The notes: generated from the letters alone by a model not told the origin. A DNA stretch of 49,928 nt from Sphaerochaetaceae bacterium (GCA_028691695.1 JAQUYU010000003.1:1-49928), one strand, 5' to 3'. Counted from the first letter of the stretch, positions 28,487 to 39,379 are shown. Made by a program: numbers and translations.

Positions 28487-29133
28487 AGCTCCGTTTCCCC
28501 TTTATGGACTCCGGTGACTGAGAAGACCACCCAGCTGGCGATGTTGACCGCATTGTCCCCAATGCGTTCGTAATGCTTGGCAATCATCAGAAGATCCAGT
28601 GCATATCCACCATTATCCGGGTTTTTTGCAATCATGGCAATAAGCGCCTGCTTGACCTTCAGAAAGGCTTCATCCACCTTGTCATCGTCATCGATCACCT
28701 TCTGTGCCAGAATGGTGTCCTGCTTTATGAAGGCATCGATGCTCTCTGAGACCATTGTGATTGTGAATCCGGCCATTTCCACTATCAAAGAGCAATCACG
28801 TTCGTTTCGGTGGATAAGGTATCCGATGATTTCGGCAATGTCATCGGCCTGATCTCCAATCCGTTCCATGTCGGTGATCATTTTCAATGCTGCGGAAATC
28901 TGCCGCAGGTCCCCAGCTACAGGCTGCTGAAGCAGCAGAAGCTTAAGGCAAAGCGATTCTATTTCACGTTCCATCTGTTCGATCTTCGCTTTTAGAAGCG
29001 AAACGTTTCCAAGCGTGATTGTGTCTATTGCAAGAGCCTGTGAAGAAAGCTTGATTGCCTCCTCGCAGAAAGAACCCATCTCGATGAGCTTTGTGTGCAG
29101 CTCAGAAAGCTGCTTTTCGAATGCATTTCTCAT
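28483..29133 (-). CDS. phoU: Phosphate transport regulator PhoU
   Basis: MRNAFEKQLSELHTKLIEMGSFCEEAIKLSSQAL, MITDMERIGDQADDIAEI, KHYERIGDNAVNIA. Start at 29133. Confidence 0.94.
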   Translation of the reverse strand: MRNAFEKQLSELHTKLIEMGSFCEEAIKLSSQALAIDTITLGNVSLLKAKIEQMEREIESLCLKLLLLQQPVAGDLRQISAALKMITDMERIGDQADDIAEIIGYLIHRNERDCSLIVEMAGFTITMVSESIDAFIKQDTILAQKVIDDDDKVDEAFLKVKQALIAMIAKNPDNGGYALDLLMIAKHYERIGDNAVNIASWVVFSVTGVHKGETEL

Positions 29134-29134
29134 A

Positions 29135-29896
29135 TCAGCCGAACCTCCCTGTGATGTAGTCTTCGGTACGCTTGTCATGCGGATGAGAGAAAACCTGTTC
29201 GGTATTTCCGGATTCGACCAGTTCTCCCAGAAGGAAGAATGAAGTCGTGTCCGAGCTCCGCATGGCCTGCTGCATGTTGTGAGTGACTATGATTATTGTG
29301 AATTTTTCCTTGAGCACCGACAGAAGTTCCTCTATCTTTGCAGTCGAGATAGGATCAAGTGCTGAAGTAGGCTCATCCATCAGCAGCACCTGCGGCTGAA
29401 CCGCTATTGCACGGGCGATGCATAGCCTCTGCTGCTGCCCGCCAGACAGACCCATGGCGCTCTTTCTAAGACGGTCGCTTGTCTCGTCCCAAAGAGCTGC
29501 CGACTTGAGTGCGTTCTCGACGATATCGTCAAGCTCTGAGCGGTTCCTGATTCCATGAGTCCGCGGCCCGTATGCTATGTTGTCGTAGATGCTCATCGGA
29601 AAAGGATTGGGTTTCTGGAACACCATTCCAATTTCCTTTCGAAGATCGGTCACATCAAGTCCGGGGTCTCTGATCTCAGTATTCCGGTAAAACACTTCCC
29701 CCTCGGTTCTGACTTCCGAAATCAGATCGTTCAGCCGGTTGAGAGTCTTGATGAATGTTGATTTCCCGCAGCCTGAAGGACCTATGAGTGCATTCACTGA
29801 GTTGGGGTAGAAATCAATTGTGATATCCTTGAGTGCCTGAGTCTTCGAATACCAAAGGCTCAGCTTCCTGCATCTGATTATCGGTTCCTGTTTCAT
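29135..29896 (-). CDS. pstB: Phosphate ABC transporter ATPase PstB
   Basis: [56 protein letters not shown]. Start at 29896. Confidence 0.96.
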   Translation of the reverse strand: MKQEPIIRCRKLSLWYSKTQALKDITIDFYPNSVNALIGPSGCGKSTFIKTLNRLNDLISEVRTEGEVFYRNTEIRDPGLDVTDLRKEIGMVFQKPNPFPMSIYDNIAYGPRTHGIRNRSELDDIVENALKSAALWDETSDRLRKSAMGLSGGQQQRLCIARAIAVQPQVLLMDEPTSALDPISTAKIEELLSVLKEKFTIIIVTHNMQQAMRSSDTTSFFLLGELVESGNTEQVFSHPHDKRTEDYITGRFG

Positions 29897-30732
29897 ATTT
29901 GCTTCTTCTTTGCCTTTGCTATCATCATCGCTGCCAGGTTGATCAGGAATGTAATGATCAAAAGCATTATGGCGATGGCGAAAGCCACTCCGAATTCTCC
30001 CTGTTCCTTTGCATATACGTACAATGCCACGCTCAGGCTGGCGCCGGGAGAAGAAAGCGCCTCTGAAAGCGGGACAAGCGAATGGGCGAACCCAGCCGTG
30101 AACAGAAGCGCCGCAGATTCGCTTGTGACTCTTCCTGCACTCAGGATGCATCCTGACATGATTCCATCAATCGCATTCGGCAGCACAACTGTCCATATCG
30201 TGTGCCCTTTCCCCGAGCCAAGAGCCAGTGCTCCCTCTCGATAACTCTGGGGAACTGTCTTCAGGCTTTCCTGGACAGTCCTTATCACCGTAGGGATGTT
30301 CATGATTGCAAGCGTGCATGCACCAGCTGCTAATGATGTCTTGAAATTGAATAATTGACAGAAAACAAGCATTCCTACAAGACCGTAGATTATCGATGGG
30401 ATTCCTGAAAGGGTTTCAATGGCGAACTCTATGCAGCTTTCGATTTTTCCGGGATGTGCATATTCAGTAAGATAAATCGCGCTGATCACTCCGATTGGAA
30501 GTGCGAGAACCAAGCTGAACAGCAGGAGGTAGATTGTGTTCGCTATGTCAGGCAGGATTCCAATCGTCCCGTTCAGGTAGCTTGGAGTTGTAGAAATGAG
30601 CTGCCATGTAAGGCTTCCTGCGCCTCTGCCAACCACTTCGCAGATGATGAAGGCGAGAATGGCAATCACAATTGTCGCCGAAGCTAGGACCAGAATCCTT
30701 GAGCATATTCCTGCTGCTTGTCTTCTATTCAT
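29893..30732 (-). CDS. pstA: Phosphate ABC transporter permease PstA
   Basis: [60 protein letters not shown]. Confidence 0.95.
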   Translation of the reverse strand: MNRRQAAGICSRILVLASATIVIAILAFIICEVVGRGAGSLTWQLISTTPSYLNGTIGILPDIANTIYLLLFSLVLALPIGVISAIYLTEYAHPGKIESCIEFAIETLSGIPSIIYGLVGMLVFCQLFNFKTSLAAGACTLAIMNIPTVIRTVQESLKTVPQSYREGALALGSGKGHTIWTVVLPNAIDGIMSGCILSAGRVTSESAALLFTAGFAHSLVPLSEALSSPGASLSVALYVYAKEQGEFGVAFAIAIMLLIITFLINLAAMMIAKAKKKQI

Positions 30733-31609
30733 GCTTCTTTCCCTTCTTGAGAATCAGATGAAGCAAGGCATTGACTATCATTATAAAGGCAAACAGCACC
30801 AGGGCGATTGAGAACAGTGCCTGACGCTGAAGTCCTGATGAGTATGACATCTCGCTTGCAATTGCAGTTGTGAGGAACCTCACGGATCCGAAGAGAGAGG
30901 GCATGTTGGCTACGTTTCCAGAGACCATCATTATCGCCATAGCTTCTCCTATTGCCCTTCCGATTCCAAGAACTATTGAGGCAATGATTCCGCTTCGGGC
31001 TGCTGGAATGCTTACATGAAGGTATGCTTCCATCGGAGTTGAGCCAAGAGCCAGCGAGGCCTCCTCGTACTCTTTCGGAACCGAATCCAGCGCCACTGCC
31101 GAGAGCTTGATTATCGAAGGCAGGATCATCACAGCAAGCACGATTATCGCTGCCAGCAGGGAAGCCCCATCCGGCAGCCCGAACAGTTTTCTTATCCCTG
31201 GAACCAGTGTGAGCATCCCGATAAGTCCGTAGATCACCGATGGAATCCCTGCAAGAATGTCGATTGCGCTTGTAAGAATCCGCTTCACTGGTCCTTTTGC
31301 AATCTTTGAAAGGAAAACTGCTGCTCCTATCCCAATCGGAACTCCTATCAGTATTGCACCGAACGTCCCATAGACTGAGGTCAGGATGAAAGGAAGAATC
31401 CCGAACTTAGGGTTGCTGGATGTCGATGCCCATTCTTTGCCCAACAGAAAGTTTCCAAGTCCTATTTCACTGATTGCAGGCAATCCTGCCCACATCAGGT
31501 AAACAGTTATGAGCAGGACTGCAGCAACGCAGACTAGCGTCACTGCAAGAAGCAATGCAGAGATCGAGACCTCGCGGGTCTTGCTACTTGGCATCGACTG
31601 CTCCGGCAT
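30725..31609 (-). CDS. pstC: Phosphate ABC transporter permease PstC
   Basis: LLGKEWASTSSNPKFGILPFILTSVYGT, AGIPSVIYGLIGMLTLVP, SIVLGIGRAIGEAMAIMMVSGN. Confidence 0.95.
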   Translation of the reverse strand: MPEQSMPSSKTREVSISALLLAVTLVCVAAVLLITVYLMWAGLPAISEIGLGNFLLGKEWASTSSNPKFGILPFILTSVYGTFGAILIGVPIGIGAAVFLSKIAKGPVKRILTSAIDILAGIPSVIYGLIGMLTLVPGIRKLFGLPDGASLLAAIIVLAVMILPSIIKLSAVALDSVPKEYEEASLALGSTPMEAYLHVSIPAARSGIIASIVLGIGRAIGEAMAIMMVSGNVANMPSLFGSVRFLTTAIASEMSYSSGLQRQALFSIALVLFAFIMIVNALLHLILKKGKKHE

Positions 31610-32390
31610 TGGATATGATGGATTCTGTTCCTGCGCTCATTGCAAAGTCGAAGAATGCCTGGGCGCTTGGACTGAGTGTCCTTGCATTTGATGTCACCAT
31701 AATGAATGGTCGCTGGATCTTGTAAGTCTCATCCGCGATTGACTGTTCGCTGGGAATCACTCCATCGACCTTCAGAGTCTTCACTGTGTCTTTTACAGAC
31801 GAAAGGGAAGCATATCCGATAGCGGCTGGATTCTGGCTTATGGAAGCGATGACATCCCCTGTGCTTGTAAGTTCCTGTCGGTAGAGGCAGCTTTCCTTTG
31901 TGCCTGTTATCGTTTCGAATCCATCTCTTGTTCCTGAACCTGCTTCCCGTCCGATCACAACGATGGTCTGGTCGTTTCCGCCAACTTCTTTCCAGTTTGC
32001 AATCTTGCCTGTGAAGATCAATGCAAGCTGCTCAATTGAAAGCCCTGTAACAGGGTTGCTGTTGTTCACCACGATTGAAATTCCATCATATGCCAGAACC
32101 GTCTGGTTTAGGCCTTCTGCGATTTCGCTGTCGTTCAGAGCCCTGGAAGAAAGCCCGATATCGCATCGTCCTTCCTTGACTGCCGAGATTCCTGATCCGG
32201 ATCCGGTGGGGTTGTATGTGAACTTGATTCCGGGATTCTGGTTCATGAAGGCTTCGCCAAGTGCGCCGATGACTTTTTCCATCGATGTCGATCCATCTGT
32301 GGAGACTGATGCCTTTTCCTTTGCTCCGCCGGCCAGAACGATTGACATGCCCATGATCAGGCAGATTCCGATTGATAAGATTCTTTTCAT
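31584..32390 (-). CDS. pstS: Phosphate-binding protein PstS
   Basis: STDGSTSMEKVIGALGEAF, YNPTGSGSGISAVKEGRCDIGLSSR, REAGSGTRDGFETI. Start at 32390 (MKRILSIG). Confidence 0.94.
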   Translation of the reverse strand: MKRILSIGICLIMGMSIVLAGGAKEKASVSTDGSTSMEKVIGALGEAFMNQNPGIKFTYNPTGSGSGISAVKEGRCDIGLSSRALNDSEIAEGLNQTVLAYDGISIVVNNSNPVTGLSIEQLALIFTGKIANWKEVGGNDQTIVVIGREAGSGTRDGFETITGTKESCLYRQELTSTGDVIASISQNPAAIGYASLSSVKDTVKTLKVDGVIPSEQSIADETYKIQRPFIMVTSNARTLSPSAQAFFDFAMSAGTESIISNAGAVDAK

Positions 32391-32424
32391 TTTTTCTCCT
32401 AACAGATTCAGCGTAGGGCATCGA

Positions 32425-32465
32425 TGTAAAGAGAAATCAGATGAAATTGTAAAGATTCTGTAAAG
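32425..32465 (-). promoter_or_regulatory. Candidate Pho box(es) upstream of pstS
   Basis: Minus strand CTTTACA-gaat-CTTTACA (11-bp period, 32448-32465) plus a third CTTTACA at 32425-32431; 35-75 bp upstream of the pstS start. Confidence 0.7.
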
Positions 32466-32484
32466 CTTCTTTTCTGGCCAATCC

Positions 32485-33360
32485 CTAGTTCTTCGAGTCC
32501 TCTGCGGCAAGAAACGCACCAGCGGCCATGATTGCAAGGGCAAGGAAATAAGTCCATTGAACCTTCTCGCCGAGAATCATGAACGAAAGCGCCGCTCCGA
32601 TGAACGGAGAGACTGCATAGAATGTGCTTGTCTTGGCCGCACCCAGGTCTCTCTGGGCTCTTATGTAGAAATAGATGCTGAGCCCATAGGCGACGAATCC
32701 AAGAACCAGGGCAATTGCAATATAAAGGCCATCCCAGGCGGTCTGCCCGATGATAAATGCAATCACTAGCGATCCTGTTCCAGAACCGAAGCCCTTGATG
32801 ATCACAGTCTGCATAGGATCCTTCGATGAAAGATTCCTCGTGCAGTTGTTCTCCAGTCCCCAGCAGGTGCTTGCAAGAAGCACAAGAAGTGAACCGGTCG
32901 AGAATGAGAAGCTGGAAGCATCCTCAACTGAGAGGATTATGCTTGCCCCTGTTACCAAAGCAATTGCGAACCATAGTCTTGTGGAGATCTTCTCTTTGAA
33001 GAATAACAAGGCTATAAGCGAAGTGGCCACGATCTCGAAGTTGTTCAGAAGCGATGCGTTGGCGGCCGCTGTGCGCTGGAGCCCGAGCATCAGAAAAATC
33101 GGAGCTGCGATATCCAGTACGACCATAAGCACGACCCAGACCAGATCGCTGCGTTCAAGAGGCTTTTCAGCCGGACTGCTGGTTCTCTTCTCGACCATGC
33201 TTACAATTGATATCCCGATTCCTGCCCCCAGATACAAAAGGGCTGCAAGGAATGTGGCCGGAAGCTTCTGAAGAAGAATCTTTGATATCGGGGTGCTTGC
33301 TGCATACAGTGCAGCTGCAAGAATGGCAAAGAACACCGCCTTGCCTTGTCTGCTTTTCAT
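32485..33360 (-). CDS. EamA/DMT-family transporter
   Basis: Ten hydrophobic segments, ALYAASTPISKILLQ..., duplicated EamA repeats. Confidence 0.88.
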   Translation of the reverse strand: MKSRQGKAVFFAILAAALYAASTPISKILLQKLPATFLAALLYLGAGIGISIVSMVEKRTSSPAEKPLERSDLVWVVLMVVLDIAAPIFLMLGLQRTAAANASLLNNFEIVATSLIALLFFKEKISTRLWFAIALVTGASIILSVEDASSFSFSTGSLLVLLASTCWGLENNCTRNLSSKDPMQTVIIKGFGSGTGSLVIAFIIGQTAWDGLYIAIALVLGFVAYGLSIYFYIRAQRDLGAAKTSTFYAVSPFIGAALSFMILGEKVQWTYFLALAIMAAGAFLAAEDSKN

Positions 33361-33402
33361 GAGACTGATTCTATCAGCAAACCATTATTGTTTAAAGGGG
33401 AC

Positions 33403-33936
33403 TCAGCCGATGATTGCCGAGACTGCCTTCTCGAACTTGCCCGCATCATACTCGATGTGGAAGGTGTATTTGGTTCCTTTGTCTTCGGATTTTATTGTGA
33501 TATCCAGAAACTTGCAGCTCTTGAACTGGTTGTACACACGCATCATGTCGTTCTCCTGCACCGTGAGCGGGCAGTTGTCAAACATGTTCTCTGGCTCGAT
33601 TCTGATAGTCCGGCCATAGTCCAGCTTGATTGCAATCTCTGTTGCTTCCTTTCGCCCGAATTCCACTGGATCCTTCGAGCCGTTCTCGGTGATGAAGAAA
33701 CCAAGCGCTGGCCCGTTCTTTGTTCTGAAGAAGCGCAGCACGATGCTTCCTTTAGAGGTCTTTCCAGTGGAAGATGTTATGGTGACATCCACGGGGTCGC
33801 TTGCAACGCTCTTGACTGTCTTTCCAGTACCAATGTAATCGTTCCAGTCCGCAGCGGTGAACTTCGTTGCGGCGAACACGCTTGATGCTGCAAGGATAAG
33901 CACCAGAATTGCTATGATGAATCTTTTCGTCTTCAT
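33403..33936 (-). CDS. Hypothetical exported protein
   Basis: Signal peptide MKTKRFIIAILVLILAASSVFAA; start at 33936 with AGGGAGGGAT upstream. Confidence 0.6.
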   Translation of the reverse strand: MKTKRFIIAILVLILAASSVFAATKFTAADWNDYIGTGKTVKSVASDPVDVTITSSTGKTSKGSIVLRFFRTKNGPALGFFITENGSKDPVEFGRKEATEIAIKLDYGRTIRIEPENMFDNCPLTVQENDMMRVYNQFKSCKFLDITIKSEDKGTKYTFHIEYDAGKFEKAVSAIIG

Positions 33937-34068
33937 GATAAATCCCTCCCTATATTTCGCTTCTTGATTTTGTGTAACTATACAAAGAAACAAATAAGCT
34001 GTCAATTCTGCCGTCGGCGGGTTGAAATAGTTTTTGCTCTTATTGTAGAATCCAAGCGGAGAAAGCCA

Positions 34069-37000
34069 TTGATTTACATAAAGCCCTACACCGATTCTTA
34101 TTTGCCATATGGTCTTGATGCGAAGATGCTTGATCTTAAGCTTGACGATATCGTATGCGATTCTGATTCAATACATATCAATGCCAATTTTTCTGAAAGC
34201 GGGAATGTTTGCTTGGTTCCTTTGACCATCACGCTTCCAGAACAGATCTTGTCGTTTGATTATTCGAAGTTTCCGAAGTTCAGGATTGTAAAACCTCGGT
34301 TTTCATGGGACTCCACACCTGAACTGACCCAGGAGGAAGCCTGTCAAGCCATTGCGGAATGCACACTGTCGCAGCTCTCGAAAGCGGTTGGCAAAGGCAA
34401 GGTCAATGACATCGCATTCTATCCGACAACCAGCACTACTGTAAGTGATGCGATAAGAAAGACAGAGGACAGTCAGCTGGGCGATATCTCGGATCAGGTG
34501 TTCTTTCAGAAGGCCAACCCTGGCTCTGTGGTCTTTGATGTTCATGTGGATATTGATCTGAAAGCCTCTATGTCCTCTAGCCGTTATCCCTTGATGATGA
34601 AAGGCACTGTAGGTACCCAAAGCAGACAGTACGTCATAAAAAGCCCTGAGGATTTTTTATGGAGAGTCGACAGCCATACGGTATTCATTTACGGAAAAGG
34701 TTTTTCATGGAACCACAACATTGCAGATCTTGATGAGAAGAGCCGTATTCGCTATGAACTCTACCGAAGCTGCTTCACGAAACAGCAACGAAAGGCAAAC
34801 GACTTCCCGCTTAGTTCGGAAGAGCTGGTAAAATACATAGCAGTTGCCTGCCGGCATGGTTTTCCTGTGAATATCGATGGTGTTGCTATAAGTGACATTG
34901 CATTTCAGAAGCCAGTCATCCGAGGCCGTATCACCAAAGGCGGATGCAACAGCATAAAAGTTGCCATGTCCGCCCCCGGCGGGATGATCCCGCTTGGAAT
35001 CGGACCGCGTTTCGTCCTGTTTCGGTCACGTGACTGCCTAAGGGCTGCATGCGGTGACTTGAAATGGATAGCAGCTCTTCATATTCCTTCGTTCTTCGCA
35101 AAAGGCGGTCTTTCTGTCGCAGAGACTGATATCAGGAAGTTTGTTCAATTCCTCCTTCCTGAGCTGGAGAAGCATGTGAAATTCACAGGAAAGGAGAATA
35201 TCCCTGAGGATCTGATTCCTGAGTACGGCGACTATTATTTCACTTTGAAGCCCTGCGGGACGTCTATCTACTTTCTGAAGCTTGAAGCTGTTGTGAAGTA
35301 TGGAGACAGTGAATACAACCTATTTGTGAATACCGGTCTGGGCGAACGCAACGGAGCAGATGAGATGCGGGTGATTTCAGAGCTTGAGCTGTTCTGCGGT
35401 GCGTATCTTGGCTTCAACGGAAGCCTTTCATGTGATCCGGACCAGACAGATGATTTCATGAACATGATGACAGCGCTTCCCGCCAAGCTTTCAGAGTTCG
35501 GCGAAGTATCTCTTTCTGATGATTTTCGGAAACTGTTTTCTGTCTGCTCAACAGCTTCGAAGATCCTGACAGACATCGAAGAAGGCGGGCTTTTAGATCT
35601 GACGTTTGAGATAAGCGATGAATTCATTGAACAGATTCCAGCAATTCTTCGTGCATTCCATGAGAATTCCAGGTATTATCTGATACCTGGCGGCGGAGTG
35701 CTTGATCTCAAGAACGATAGCCTTGGAAGCATATTAAACTTGATGCAATCACTTGGACTTGATCCTAAGGCTATCGGAAATAAGTCTATCCAGATTCCTT
35801 CCTACCGTGCAATGTTCATGGATTCAGAAATTTCCGCACTGGGAAATATCCAGGTTTCACGGTCAGATGCCTTCCGCAGTCTGGTGGGAGCAGTCAAGAC
35901 GTTCAGTGAAAACAGCTGTGCTGTTCCATCAGGACTCAATGCTACCCTGCGAGAATATCAGAAGGCTGGTTATTCCTGGATGCATTGCCTCTATTCTCAT
36001 GACCTCTGCGGGATTCTGGCCGATGACATGGGACTCGGGAAAACTCTTGAAACTCTGACCATGCTTTCGCTTTTCAAGCAGGAAAAAGGCAAACTGAGGG
36101 CATTGGTAGTGGCTCCTGCCTCGTTGATTCTGAATTGGCGCGACGAAGCAGCTAGGTTTGTCCCAAACCTGAAGATCCAGCCGATGATGGGAGGCTCCAG
36201 ACTTGATCTTGAGGCTGATGTGATAGTCACAAGCTACGGTCTTGTCAGCCGCAATGCTTTGGATTACTCATGCATAACCTTCGATTTCATCATTCTGGAT
36301 GAGGCTCAGAACATAAAGAACGGCGCCACTGCAGCTGCCAGGTCTGTAAAGACGATTCCATCTGTTCATCGGTTTGCATTGACTGGAACTCCGGTTCAGA
36401 ACAGCTTGACAGACCTCTGGTCTCTGTTTGATTTCCTCATGCCTGGATTCCTGTACACGCAGTCCGAATTCAAGAGCCGTTTCATGAGCAAGAAGAAGGA
36501 TTGCAATGCGCTTCTTCAGAAAATGGTTTCTCCGTTTGTCCTGAGGCGGATGAAATCCGAAGTACTGACTGAGCTTCCTTCAAAGACCGTATCGGTTCGC
36601 AAGGCGGAGATGGAGAGTGACCAGTTCGACCTTTACAAGGCCAATCTTGTTGCTTCGAAGAAAGAATTCAGGCGGCTTCTGGCCGAGAAAGGTCTCAAGC
36701 AATCACGTATAGAGGTCCTTGCGCTTCTGATGAAGCTGCGGCAGATCTGCTGTGATCCTAGTCTTGCCTATGGTGACTACAAGGGAAACAGCGCAAAGAG
36801 AGCGATGTGCCTTGATCTGGTGCGAGAGGCTATCTCGGGTGGTCACAGCGTGCTGCTGTTCTCTCAGTTCACAAGCATGCTCGATATCATTCAGAAGGAT
36901 CTGGAAGAAGAAGGAATCTCGCTTGTAAGGCTTGACGGATCGACATCCAAGATCGAGAGACGGCTCAGAGTAGAGTCATTCCAGAATGATGAAACTTCTG

Positions 37001-37296
37001 TGTTCCTGCTTTCGCTCAAAGCCGGAGGTCTTGGTCTGAACCTTACCAAGGCGGACATAGTGATCCTCTATGATCCATGGTGGAATTCCGCTGCCGAAGA
37101 GCAGGCGATGGATCGCAGCTATAGAATGGGACAGGAGAAGCCTGTGGAGGTGTACCGCCTCATTGCATCTTCCTCGGTGGAGGAGAAGATCCTTGAGCTT
37201 CAGGAGAAGAAGATAGGGCTTTCATCGGTTCTTGGCGATGGCTCTGACAGCCTTGGCGATATGACCGAAGAAGAGTGGCTGTCTCTATTTGATTGA
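34069..37296 (+). CDS. SNF2-family DEAD/H helicase
   Basis: DDMGLGKTLETLTML, DEAQNIKN, LTGTPVQNSLTDLWSLFDFLMPG, SLKAGGLGLNLTKAD, DRSYRMGQEKPVEVYRLI. TTG start at 34069 preferred (RBS GGAGAAA). Confidence 0.93.
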   Translation: MIYIKPYTDSYLPYGLDAKMLDLKLDDIVCDSDSIHINANFSESGNVCLVPLTITLPEQILSFDYSKFPKFRIVKPRFSWDSTPELTQEEACQAIAECTLSQLSKAVGKGKVNDIAFYPTTSTTVSDAIRKTEDSQLGDISDQVFFQKANPGSVVFDVHVDIDLKASMSSSRYPLMMKGTVGTQSRQYVIKSPEDFLWRVDSHTVFIYGKGFSWNHNIADLDEKSRIRYELYRSCFTKQQRKANDFPLSSEELVKYIAVACRHGFPVNIDGVAISDIAFQKPVIRGRITKGGCNSIKVAMSAPGGMIPLGIGPRFVLFRSRDCLRAACGDLKWIAALHIPSFFAKGGLSVAETDIRKFVQFLLPELEKHVKFTGKENIPEDLIPEYGDYYFTLKPCGTSIYFLKLEAVVKYGDSEYNLFVNTGLGERNGADEMRVISELELFCGAYLGFNGSLSCDPDQTDDFMNMMTALPAKLSEFGEVSLSDDFRKLFSVCSTASKILTDIEEGGLLDLTFEISDEFIEQIPAILRAFHENSRYYLIPGGGVLDLKNDSLGSILNLMQSLGLDPKAIGNKSIQIPSYRAMFMDSEISALGNIQVSRSDAFRSLVGAVKTFSENSCAVPSGLNATLREYQKAGYSWMHCLYSHDLCGILADDMGLGKTLETLTMLSLFKQEKGKLRALVVAPASLILNWRDEAARFVPNLKIQPMMGGSRLDLEADVIVTSYGLVSRNALDYSCITFDFIILDEAQNIKNGATAAARSVKTIPSVHRFALTGTPVQNSLTDLWSLFDFLMPGFLYTQSEFKSRFMSKKKDCNALLQKMVSPFVLRRMKSEVLTELPSKTVSVRKAEMESDQFDLYKANLVASKKEFRRLLAEKGLKQSRIEVLALLMKLRQICCDPSLAYGDYKGNSAKRAMCLDLVREAISGGHSVLLFSQFTSMLDIIQKDLEEEGISLVRLDGSTSKIERRLRVESFQNDETSVFLLSLKAGGLGLNLTKADIVILYDPWWNSAAEEQAMDRSYRMGQEKPVEVYRLIASSSVEEKILELQEKKIGLSSVLGDGSDSLGDMTEEEWLSLFD

Positions 37297-37373
37297 TGTA
37301 AGGTAAAGTTGACTATTTATCCGTATGGAAGTATCGTTGGTTAGTCTGTTCTAACAGAACACGAGGAAAGCAT

Positions 37374-37739
37374 ATGAAGAAAGTTCATGAATCTTCAGAG
37401 GATTATCTGGAAGCTATATTGAAGCTTCACTTTGAGAAAGGGGAAGTGCATGCTATAGATGTTGTCAATGACCTGGGCGTGTCCAAGCCTTCTGTAAGCG
37501 TTGCTCTCAAGCATCTGAGCGAAGAGGGATACCTGACTGTCGATGAATTCCGCCATATCATACTGTCCAGAAAAGGCCAGGAGCTTGCTTCCAGGATACT
37601 GAACCGTCACGTGACTATTGCTTCTTTTTTAGAGAAGCTTGGCGTGAGTGAGGAGAATGCTCTTCTTGATGCATGCAAGATGGAGCACGATATAAGCGAA
37701 GAGTCGTTTGCAAGGATCCAGGATTTCCTGAAGAAGTGA
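37374..37739 (+). CDS. DtxR/MntR-family metal-dependent regulator
   Basis: MKKVHESSEDYLEAILKLHFEKGEVHAIDVVNDLGVSKPSVSVALKHLSEEGYL...ACKMEHDISEES. Confidence 0.85.
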   Translation: MKKVHESSEDYLEAILKLHFEKGEVHAIDVVNDLGVSKPSVSVALKHLSEEGYLTVDEFRHIILSRKGQELASRILNRHVTIASFLEKLGVSEENALLDACKMEHDISEESFARIQDFLKK

Positions 37740-37740
37740 T

Positions 37741-38586
37741 ATGAAGCGTATTGAATTCGATGATTCTCTTGTGAACCTTCACTGCCACAGCCATTACTGC
37801 GGGCATGGAAGCGGCGAAGTGGAAGAGTTTGTCCAGGCAGCGATTGATGCGGGAATGAAGATCCTGGGAGAGAGCGAGCACTGCCCTGTCCCTGATGGGC
37901 ACTATGCGTCGACACGTATGCCGCTTGGGGATCTTGATTCCTACATCGAGGATAGCCGTGATGCGGCAAGAAAGCACCACGACGAGATAACGATGCTCTG
38001 CGGAGCTGAATGTGACTGGAAAGAGTGCTATAAAACCTATTATGAGGATACTATTCTTGGTTCCAAGGCTTTGGACTATGCTCTGATGTCCATCCATTAT
38101 GTTGTTGACGAGAATGGATATGATGTACTTGTCGTGCACAACCGTGACAATAATCCTAAGTTCCTGTCCCAGTATACAGACAGGTATATCAAGGGTCTGG
38201 AATCAGGGCTGTTCCTGTTCGGATGTCATCCTGATCTGTTCGGGATGATGTATGAAACATGGGATGACCAGGCAGAGAGCTGCTCGCGGGCGATAATCGA
38301 TGCGGCCAAGGCGCTTGACATGCCGCTGGAAATCAACGGGCTTGGAATGATGCGGAAGATTCAGAAATCCGAGGATACTTCCAAGTCCGAGGATCATATG
38401 TATCCGATTCCCCAGTTCTGGGAGATGGCCTCAGCCTCAGGAATCAGGACTGTTGTCAGCAGCGATTCCCATCATCCGGAGGATGTTGCTGGTAAAGGAC
38501 GCAAGGAAGCCGAGAAGTTTGCATCTCGCTTTGGCATCACGCCGGTGAAGGTTTCCATCGAGAATGGGCATCCGGTTCTGATCTGA
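37741..38586 (+). CDS. PHP-domain phosphatase (histidinol-phosphatase HisK-like)
   Basis: NLHCHSHYCGHGSG, MKILGESEHCPVPDG, LMSIHYV, SDSHHPEDVAG. Confidence 0.8.
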   Translation: MKRIEFDDSLVNLHCHSHYCGHGSGEVEEFVQAAIDAGMKILGESEHCPVPDGHYASTRMPLGDLDSYIEDSRDAARKHHDEITMLCGAECDWKECYKTYYEDTILGSKALDYALMSIHYVVDENGYDVLVVHNRDNNPKFLSQYTDRYIKGLESGLFLFGCHPDLFGMMYETWDDQAESCSRAIIDAAKALDMPLEINGLGMMRKIQKSEDTSKSEDHMYPIPQFWEMASASGIRTVVSSDSHHPEDVAGKGRKEAEKFASRFGITPVKVSIENGHPVLI

Positions 38587-38670
38587 TTGAAAAAAACTCT
38601 CACAATCCGTTGAGCTTATGATATAATATCAGTGCAGGAAGCAGGGACTGCTGCTTCAAGGGAGCGCTGT

Positions 38671-39288
38671 ATGTCCAAGATCATCACTATCGGAAGAGAG
38701 TTCGGAAGCGGGGGACGCCTTATCGGGCGGAGCCTTGCACAGAAGCTCAATGTGCCGTTCTATGACAAGGAAATAGTTCACAAGGCTTCAGAAATTTCTG
38801 GGCTGGATGAGAAATTCGTTGAGGATATGGAACAGAAGCTTAATACAAGGCTGCTGTTCAATGTGACTTCGAACGGTCACTTCTTCTCTTCGGCTCCAGA
38901 CAGCCAGTTTCCTCCGTTGGAGGATCAGGTGTTCTTTGCCGAATGCAAGGTGATCCGTGCTTATGCGGACAAAGGCCCGTGCGTAATAGTCGGACGCTGT
39001 GCGGACTTCATCCTGAAAGACAAATATGACAGCTTCAATATCTTCATCTATGCTCCAGTGGAGCAGAGAGTTGAAAGGCTCAAGAAGTACTATCAGCTGG
39101 ACAGCGATGACTACGAAGAGCGTATCAAGAAGATTGACAAGCTTCGCTCCCGCCATTACGAATTCTACACCGACAGGAAATGGGGAATGATCGAGAATTA
39201 TGATCTCTTGATTGACTCCGGCAAGTTCGGAATCGAAGGAACAACTGAGATCCTTGCTGCCGCTGGCGCCCAGTTCTTCAAGAACTGA
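38671..39288 (+). CDS. Cytidylate kinase-like family protein
   Basis: MSKIITIGREFGSGGRLIGRSLAQKLNVPFYDKEI, CVIVGRCADFIL, RHYEFYTDRKWG. Confidence 0.88.
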   Translation: MSKIITIGREFGSGGRLIGRSLAQKLNVPFYDKEIVHKASEISGLDEKFVEDMEQKLNTRLLFNVTSNGHFFSSAPDSQFPPLEDQVFFAECKVIRAYADKGPCVIVGRCADFILKDKYDSFNIFIYAPVEQRVERLKKYYQLDSDDYEERIKKIDKLRSRHYEFYTDRKWGMIENYDLLIDSGKFGIEGTTEILAAAGAQFFKN

Positions 39289-39379
39289 ATCAGTTTTTCC
39301 GCATGTGAATCAGTCCTCTGCAATCTCAGGACTTAGGTTTTGCTTATCTTAGGATCTTCTTGCTTTCCAAGGCTGCGTG

